DNA of 64,000 nucleotides, taken from NCBI GenBank assembly GCA_032718565.1, contig JAVGVS010000044.1, positions 2,506,165-2,570,164 of the forward strand, given 5' to 3'. The notes below the pieces were generated by a model. The model did no database searches and was not told the DNA's origin. It worked only from the letters and a program-made list of their open reading frames with translations. Position 1 is the stretch's first letter, and each line of letters begins with the position of its first letter. This stretch comes from Distichodus sexfasciatus (taxonomy: Eukaryota; Chordata; Actinopteri; Characiformes; Distichodontidae). Both the position numbers and the translations under genes were made by a program. Below, in pieces: positions 45,001-54,000 of the stretch.

Positions 45001-48000
45001 GCAAGCTGCCCATGCCGTATGCACTAATGCACCTCCATACCATCAGAGATGCTGGCTTTTGTACTGAGCGCTGATAACACGCTGGGTGGTCCTTCTCCTC
45101 TTTAGTCCGAATGACACGGCGTCCCTGGTTTCCGAAAAGAATTTCAAATTTAGGTTCGTCTGACCACAGAACAGCTTTCCACTTAGCCACAATCCATTTT
45201 AAATGAGCTTTGGCCCAGAGAAGACGTCAGCGCTTCTGGATGATGTTCAAATACAGCTTCTTCTTTGAACGATAGAGTTTTATGTTCAGGATTGTGCTCA
45301 GTGACAATGTTTTCTGGAAATATTCCTGAGCCCATTTAGCGATGTCCATTAAAGAATCTTGCCTGTATGGTTTTTTGGTCTTGTCCCTTACACACAGAGA
45401 CTGCCCATATTTACTTCTGAGAGACGTTGCAACTCTAAGATGCTCATTTAATACCCAGTCATGTTACTGACCTGTTGCCAGTTGTCCAAATTAGTTGCTA
45501 ATTGTTCCTCCAGCTGTTTTTGGGGTTATTTGTACCACAAACTTTTCCAGCCTCTTATTGCCCCGTCCCAACTTTTGAGACGTTTAGCTGTCATGAAATT
45601 CAAAATGAGCTTATATTTTTCATGAATGCCTATATTTATCAGTTTCAACATTTTATATGTTTTCTGTGTTCTGTTATGAATAAAATATGGGTTTAAGAGA
45701 ATTCCATATCATTGCATTCTGTTTTTATTTATAATTTGCACAACGTCCCAACTTTTTTTGAATTGTGGTTGTATATTCACAACTACAAAGCATTGAATCT
45801 TTAATGTTAAATCTTGAACTTAAAGCTGACCATTTTTAGTTTGCCTGCATTCCTCATCCCAAATTGCAATAAAGCAAATTTTAAAGCTGGTCCCCCATCA
45901 GATATTAAAAAAACGTTCAACTTCCTGCCAGAGTAAACAGTGTGGTTCATTAGAAGTCGCTTTTACCACAAAATCTGATTGCAGCTTTCTACTGGGAGAT
46001 CAGAGGGAAGATGAGTAAATTTTGTAGCTGTCAGGTTCGATGATGCTTGCTAAGATGCTTTGTGAGTATTTTGCTGCTTGCTTGTGGGAACGGGGGCAAC
46101 GTTCTGCTGTACCTTACTTGGTACCTTATGGTCTTCTTTCCTTCCCCGCATCCATTAATCCTTCTTTGTCTTGCCCCACTGTGATCTCTGACCCTTGCCA
46201 ATTTTCTTTTTGCCTTCCCAACTGTCCCCTTCTTTAGAGCTGCACCCGTCAGAACACCTCCAGGTTGAGTGCTCCACCTGGCTGCCCCTCAACGTCGTCT
46301 CCAATGGCAACGCCTCCAGCAGTTCGCAGGCGGTGGGTGTCACCAAGATCGCCAAATCGGTCATCGCACCGCTGGCCGAGCAGCATGTCTCCGTCTTCAT
46401 GCTCTCCACATATCAAACGGACTTCATTCTGGTAAGGGGTGTCAGCCAAAACTCATCAGCCTTATTCACCAATATCGTCGTTTGACGTTTTTATCTAAAA
46501 TTTGTTCAGTTAACATTTAAATAGTATACTATTTTACGGCTCTGAAGTGAAAAAACACAATAAGCTAATGTTTTGCACAAACATGCATGAAATAAAGACT
46601 GCACTTCAGCCATTGTAAATTGTGTTCTTAAGTAGGGACATATCATACATAAGAAAACATTAAAGAATATCAGAATCTTTGTCAAAACTGCATAAGTGGG
46701 TTTTAACAACAGATTTCCTCTCAAGAACGTTGTTGGTTGTTGAATGAGGCCCAATGTTGTCGCAGTCAGTGCCATATAACCCGTTGGAGCCCCCCTTTCC
46801 CTTATTGGGCGCTGATCAATCAAGCCAAGGAGCCCACGTGAGCTGCTGTTATTTTGCTTTTGGCTCATACTCAACACAGTAGCGGCACTGACATGGTAGT
46901 GACATGATGGTGTGTGTTGTGCTGCTATGAGTGTATAAGACATGGCAACGCAGCTGAATTTTTTATTATACATGTCTGTATGAGAGACATTGAGTAGCTC
47001 ATAAATGTATATATATATATAATATGTATATGTATGTATAGTCATTGAATAATAAATACACATCACAGTAAAGATCAAACTGGCTCAGTTTGGATCAAGA
47101 GGCAAGAAAGACAACCAGAAGGAAAGGTGGAAAAAGGCAGAAACAAGGAAATGGTGCTTAAGGCTATAAACCAGTTATGTTAATCTCAACCGGGGTCACT
47201 GGGCGACCGGAGCCTATCCCGGGAACCACAGGCGCAGGCGGGAACTAACCCTGGCCAGGCACCAACACACTGCAAGGCACACACACTTGCGCAATTATGC
47301 TCACAGTCTCACCTTACGGGACCAATTTAGAGTTGCCAATTACTCTACATTGCGTGCTTTTGGACTGTGGGAGGAAACCGGAGCCCCCGGCAGAATCCGG
47401 GGGAGAGCATGCAAACTCTACACAGAAAGGCCCTACGGTCAACCTGGGGATTGAACCCAGGACCTAACAGCGCTAACCACTGTGCCACCGTGCCGCCCCA
47501 AGCACTGTTCAGTGCCGTTAAAAACAAATAAGAACAAGCTTATACCAAAAAAGAGAAAGTAATATTGCACACAAATATTTTTGGGTGGTTTTTAGTGTGC
47601 AACAGGAAGAAACTGTCTATGAGGCCAGAGGTCAGCAGGTCAAACTAGTAGCTTATCCAGGCAAGAAGGTTTCTATACATCTCACCTACATAGGCACTAA
47701 AGTCCCACGTAACATTACGTTTTTACAAAAATCTGAAGAACAAAAACTGGAATTTTGGGATGAGCGTTATTAAACAACAGGAACTAAAAACTTGCAGTCG
47801 TTCCGGAGAACACAATTCGATTTTTACACGACAGTAAAATAACATGATTTAAAGTTCATTTTGTAATATTTAGGGCCCTAAAGCTTATTTTCACAAGAAT
47901 GTGGTCAAGCATTACAGGTCTTTTGCCCCACCTTTGGATCGACCTGACAGCGAAAACATACTTTTTACAAGAACTTGTACTAATGAGTACCTGACAGAAG

Positions 48001-51000
48001 GCTGAGTTTCTTTCTTTCTTTGTCATTTCATAATTCAATGCTTATTTATTTCTAGGGATATCTGAATATTTAGATTTTTTATAACTAACCCTAAACCTAG
48101 TTGTAGTTTTAATATTTGTTCTTTATTAACATGTTAAGCGGTAATTAGATGGAGAAAAGGCCTCTTTATACTGGAAGGGAACATAAAAATGGCATTTCTG
48201 TTTGGGAGGATCCATAAAGGTTTCTTTTTTGATTCCTGACCTGAACTCCGGCCTTTTTGCTCCACCATGTGTGTCTCCATTTAGAGATTACAAGCCAACA
48301 GTGTTCAGTGGTGGATAAAGCAGAATGACACTGGCTCCAGCAACAAACAAGTAAAAGGACAGTGGAACTGTGTAATAGGGCTGAGTCAGCAGGCTGATGT
48401 CTTTATACGTCATGTATTAACAGAGTTCTGCACTTCCTTTGTCTCCGGTCTTTTTAAAGAGTCACTCTTTCCAAGGTCACTTACGGGATTAAACATGAAC
48501 GTGCTCTAATAGTGGCTCAGCCTACAAGTCTGCATTATCTTGCATTTAGTCTTGGCTGAATTAACTGGTTTCAAGTGTGTTTGTATGAATCCTCAAGCAC
48601 TGCTGCTCAGGCACCACACATCATCTGCCCACTGCTCCTTCACGGATGGGTCAAATGCAGAGGTCACATTGCATTCTGGTGCGCTGTGTGTTGCGCTGTG
48701 CTCACAATGACAAATAATCACTCACTTCCATTTACTTTGTTAGTTTTCCTTAGATCCCAGGTGTAAAAAAAAAAAACAAAAACCTTAGCATACTTAATTC
48801 AAGGTAGTGTTAATGCATAACTATGACTCTGACCCCTCAGGTGCGGGAGAAGGATCTGTCAGTGGTGATTCACACACTGACGGAGGAGTTTAACATCTTC
48901 CAGGAGGTGGACGGCGAGTCGGTGCCTGTGCAGTGCCAGGACACGTGCAACGGCCTCCAGCGGAATGGCAAAGAGGGTGAGATACATTATATACATTGTG
49001 TTATACTAGTGGTTCATAAACCTTTTATGAAAAGATTTTTTTTGTGCCTCCCTTTCTCCTCACCCAATATTTTGAGCTCCCCTCCCCTTTTAATTGCCAT
49101 ATTTGTGGCTCACCCTGGTGTTTCATTCAAGCATGAACACCTGCTTTTATATACCCAAAACTAGGCAGACATGGTGAGAAGGCACCCTTTTCCTCCCTAA
49201 TAAACCAGGCATCAGTCAGATAAACATCTGTAACTGTGCATTAAAAAGCAAAAAAGTTACTTTCCAGGTGAGAGCAAAAGTTAAAAGGTGAGCATCTGGT
49301 CAAATCGGGGTTGCTGTTGTGAGATGGTCACTCGTAGCTGGTTTCCTTATCATTTATTTACTTTGCAGTCGCGCCCCCCCACTTTGGGAGCCACTGTGTT
49401 GCATTAAGTGTGAATTATATAATATAAAATATTTTGATATTGTTGATGTTATTCTCTAAATAATATTATGTGTACCTGTGTGCAGCCCCTCATTCCACAG
49501 TTCATCCAGTGTTAATCCCGAAAAACCAGTTCTGTGTGATGAGTTTAGATCCTGATACACTGCCGGGAATCGCCACCACTCTCATAGATGTGCTGTTCTA
49601 CTCGCACAGGTTAGTTCATCGACATGGTTACAAATGCAAAAATCTGCCTGACCACAGGACAGCAGTGTTGTTTTTGTTTTGAACACTTATCAGCATCACT
49701 GTTTGGCTGAGATTAGGGCTGGGCAATTAATATAAAATGAATTGAAGCCAACGTTCAGTACCTCTAACTGACGTAATCTTGCTCATGTTGAATAATTTGA
49801 TTATATATGAAATTCAGTTTAATTCTGTGAATACTTTCCACACTGTGTGTTCATGGACTGTCTATTAAAACTACTACCACACTGTACCACTTTCCTTCAG
49901 TTATTTTAAAATCACAAAGATATGCCCTGTTTCATCAGATAAAATATGCCAAATTTACCAAATTAAGGATATTGACAAACCTCGTCAGTGAGCAATGAGG
50001 CTCTAAAAAACCCAAAGCAAAATAATCATTCATTAGTCATAATAAAGGTAAAATGTTCAGTTAATCATGCATCATATTGCCGAGCCCTTTTTGAGTAGGG
50101 CTAAATTAACACTGGTACTGAACAGCAGAGTGTCGTACCACATCCGGCGGTGGAAAAGCCCCTTAACTGGACGCCACACTCCCCCAACAGCTTACACAGA
50201 AGAAATCAGTAAAATGCATAGATATTTATAGTAGCGTGACACACATATTAACATGCAGCTCTGTGTGTCCACAAATAGGATGTTGTCAGTGCTGCTAAAA
50301 TCTGATTTCTTGGGAAGAAGAACTTTCCATCTTTACTGCTTTTCGTTTCATCATTCGACGATCCCTCCTGCTCAATTTGCAGCACTTTTGTAACAACAAC
50401 ACTGACACACACACGTTACTATTACCTCACATTCTTGGTGTCTATAGCTGTTCCTTGTTTCAGTCTCAAACTGTTCAGTGCTTCTAAAAAAAAGTTTGGT
50501 GTAACAGTAATGTTAATGTGTCATCGGAAGAAGGTCTGACTGAGAGTGTGTGTTTTCTTTCTACAGCAATGTTGTTTTCCATTACAGGATGTGCCTAATA
50601 TGGTTTGCAGTGAATGTAATGCTTGAGTCAATTCTGGAAGGTGGAATTAGATGTAGTCTTAGTGTTTTGATGATTAGTGTAGGTCACATTTTAGTAATTT
50701 TAATCATTTTAGTCAGCAAAAAGTAGTTACTTGAATTATTATTTTTAGACAACTTTGTGTTATTCAGTTTCAGACAGAAGAGTGTAAATATTGCTTATAC
50801 GGAGATGGAGAACTTAACCCAGCCTACGTTGATCTGGCTAATACAGGCTTTTGTATGCGAGAATAAAAATTGATTAGAGGGTAAGTGCTCTCAAGCTTAT
50901 TTGCCATTTAAGTTAAAACAACCAACAGCTCTGTAACATTGACTAGCAGATTTACATATGCTACTAGCAGGACTTATCACTTCATTTAGCAGTTAACAAA

Positions 51001-54000
51001 CTTGCCATGTCATGAAAAGTTGGTAACGTAACGGTTAAAGGGTTGGACCTAGTTGATCAGAGGGTCGCCGGTTCCCAGACTGGTAAAGGTACCACTGAAG
51101 GAAACTGGCCAGGAATTAAAACTCCCCTCAACGTCCAGTAGAATAATCATTATATACAATAATCCATGTCACAAATAATAGCAGGTCGCCGGTTTAAGTC
51201 CTGGTCCGGTAAAGGTACCATTGAGGTTCTCAAACAAGGTACCGTCCCCTGCACTGCTTCTTGGGTGCTGCTAAAGCTGCCCACTGCTCCTTCACAGATG
51301 GGTCAGATGCAGGTGTCAGATTTCTTTGTGGTGCTGAGATGTGTTCACAATGACAAATAATGACTCACTGAAATTAAGTTAAATTCAAATAATCACCATC
51401 ACAGCGTGCAGTTGTTAGCTAACGGTTAGGGGGTTTGTTCTGTGATGGGAGGGTTGCCGATTTGAATCCCAGACCGTAAATGTACCACTGAGGTACTCAT
51501 GAGCAAGGTACCATCCCGAAGCAGCGCTCCCAGTGTCAGCTGCACACAAATCTAGCTGTTTTTTTTTTTTTGTCCAAGCTTTGCTTTGAGGCCATGTTGT
51601 CACTTGCTATTTATATTTTACCACTGGGTTGTGGGTTTATGACTTCATCGTCTGTATAGTTGGGATTCCATCTGCACACATCCCTCAACCAGTTTAGCCA
51701 ATGACGGGGCTGCATTGCTTAATTTGAACAGATTAAACCAAATCGACATTAGATACATTGGGAATGTCAAACAAGTTGGCATTTTAGCCCTGTCTTTCGT
51801 CATTAAAGGAAACAAAAACACTTTCCATCGGAGCTTTATTATTGTAGATCTCTTGTATAAAAATGGTCTTATTCATGAAAACAAAAAAATTTTAACAGCA
51901 TTTTTCTTCTTAATTTTTAAACAAAATTAACACTGTGTGATGCAAATTAACTTGACTGTTATCTTTCATTGTTTGCCTCAACTGATGACACCATTTGCTG
52001 TCCTTTATAATATTACACCTCTCTCTTAAACTTTCTGCCAGAAGTCTGGACCATCTGGAAATGCTTTTCATTTCATTTCAGGACATACCTCCCTTTTTAG
52101 TAACAATTTGTTTAAATATAAAAAAAAATGTGTTTATAAGTGTTTTTATATCAGGCTTTTATTTTACTTTGTTGTGCTAGAAAATGATCTTTTTTATGAT
52201 ATCATGCTCACATTGGCTTATTGTGGGAATGATATTAGCACCAGGCAAATGGGTTGGCATTTTTTAAATTTGCCTTTCACCAACATTTTTGTGTGTGTTT
52301 ATCTGCAGTTCCGAGCATGACGACAGTGTGGCTGATGAGCTGGAGTCTATAAAGTTCTTCTCCTTCTCTCTGATTGATGGCTATGTGTCTTTAGTGATGG
52401 ATACGGAAGCTCAGAGACAGTAAGAGTCTGATCCCACAGGCTGGTGTGTCATAACTTTGTGTGTGTGTTCATATTTTTGTGGAATATCAGATTCCTCAAT
52501 CCTGTAAAAGTTTGGGTCCTGTTGGTATCTTTGATCATAATTTTGATAAATGTTGATGGAATTTTAAAAACTCTTGCTTTTCTGTTCTGAATTCAATAGG
52601 CAAAACAAAGTGACTATATTATTATAAAATATTTTAAACATGTAGTTACAATATCTGGTTAAATTAGTAATGATCACAAACAAAATTTCTCTATTAAAGA
52701 CTCTGGGCAACAGTAAAATATTGATTTAGGACCTAATTCAACAACAGTGGTCTGTTTTTGTAATTACAAGTTACAAAGAATGTTTTAAAAGCCTCCCTTT
52801 GCAAGGACATGGTCATGAAGTCGCAAACGAAGCTGGCTTATCAGTTTTGGTGTTTTCAGGGTATTATACCTATACATTTAATGAGTGACAAACAATGTAA
52901 TAATTACTTGGTTGCAAATTTAATTCTGAATGCGGCAGTCAAGTAATTTTGAAAACCTTATTTGACCTACTGCGTAAATAGAAATATACACTCTTATGCA
53001 AAAGTTTGGGCACCCCTGATAAAAATAACTGTATTAATTCATAACTTGCTAAGCTTGAGAGGCAGCAACTTAATTTTAACATATTTGATAACTTAGGGAA
53101 ATAGCAACAATTCAGTAGTGAAATATCTTTTATTGGGCCAACAGAAACAATGTAATGTTCGTTTAAACAAAAATAGGCAGGTGCATAAATTTTGGCACCC
53201 CAAAGGAATAATCCCATTAATATTTCGTAGAGCCTCCTTTTGCTGAAATAACAGCCTGTAGATGTCTCCTATAACCACTCACAAGTCCCTGAATTCTGGC
53301 TGGTGGTATTTCGGACCATTCTTCCATACAAAAAGACTCCAGTTCAGTCAGGTTTGATGGCTTCTGAGCATGGACAGCCTGCTTCAACTCAATCCATTCA
53401 TTTTAAGCGATGTTCAGGTCTGGGGACTGGGATGGCCATTCAAGAACATTGTACTTGTGCCTCTGCATAAATTCCTTAATAGATTTTGAGCGGTGCTTTG
53501 GATCATTGTCGTGCTGAAACATCCAACCCTGGCGTAACTTCAACTTTGTGACTGACTCTAGAACATTCTTTTCAAGAATCTGCTGATATTGGGTGGAACC
53601 CATGCGGCCCTCAACTTTAACAAGGTTTCCAATACCTGTGCTAGCCACACAGCCCCATAACATGATGGACCCTCCACCAAATTTTACTGTTGGCAACAAG
53701 GTCTTCTCCTGGAATGCTGTTTATTTTTTTCACCATGCATAGCACCTCTGGTTATGACCAAATAACTCTATCTTAGAATGAAAGGAAAGGTGTACAAGAC
53801 AGTAGTGAGACCAGCCATGTTGTATGGTTTGGAGACAGTGCCAATGAGGAAAAGACAGGAGGCAGAACTGGAGGTTGCAGAGCTCAAGATGTTGAGGTTC
53901 TCTTTGGGGGTGACGAGGATGGATAGGATCAGGAATGAGTTCATCAGAGGGACAGCTCATGTTAGATGTTTTGGAGATAAAGTCAGAGAGGCCAGACTGA

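Noticed and set aside
46506..47078. 190-codon minus-strand frame
   Set aside because: Partly covers a MITE and AT-rich intron; no recognisable domain and no splice context.
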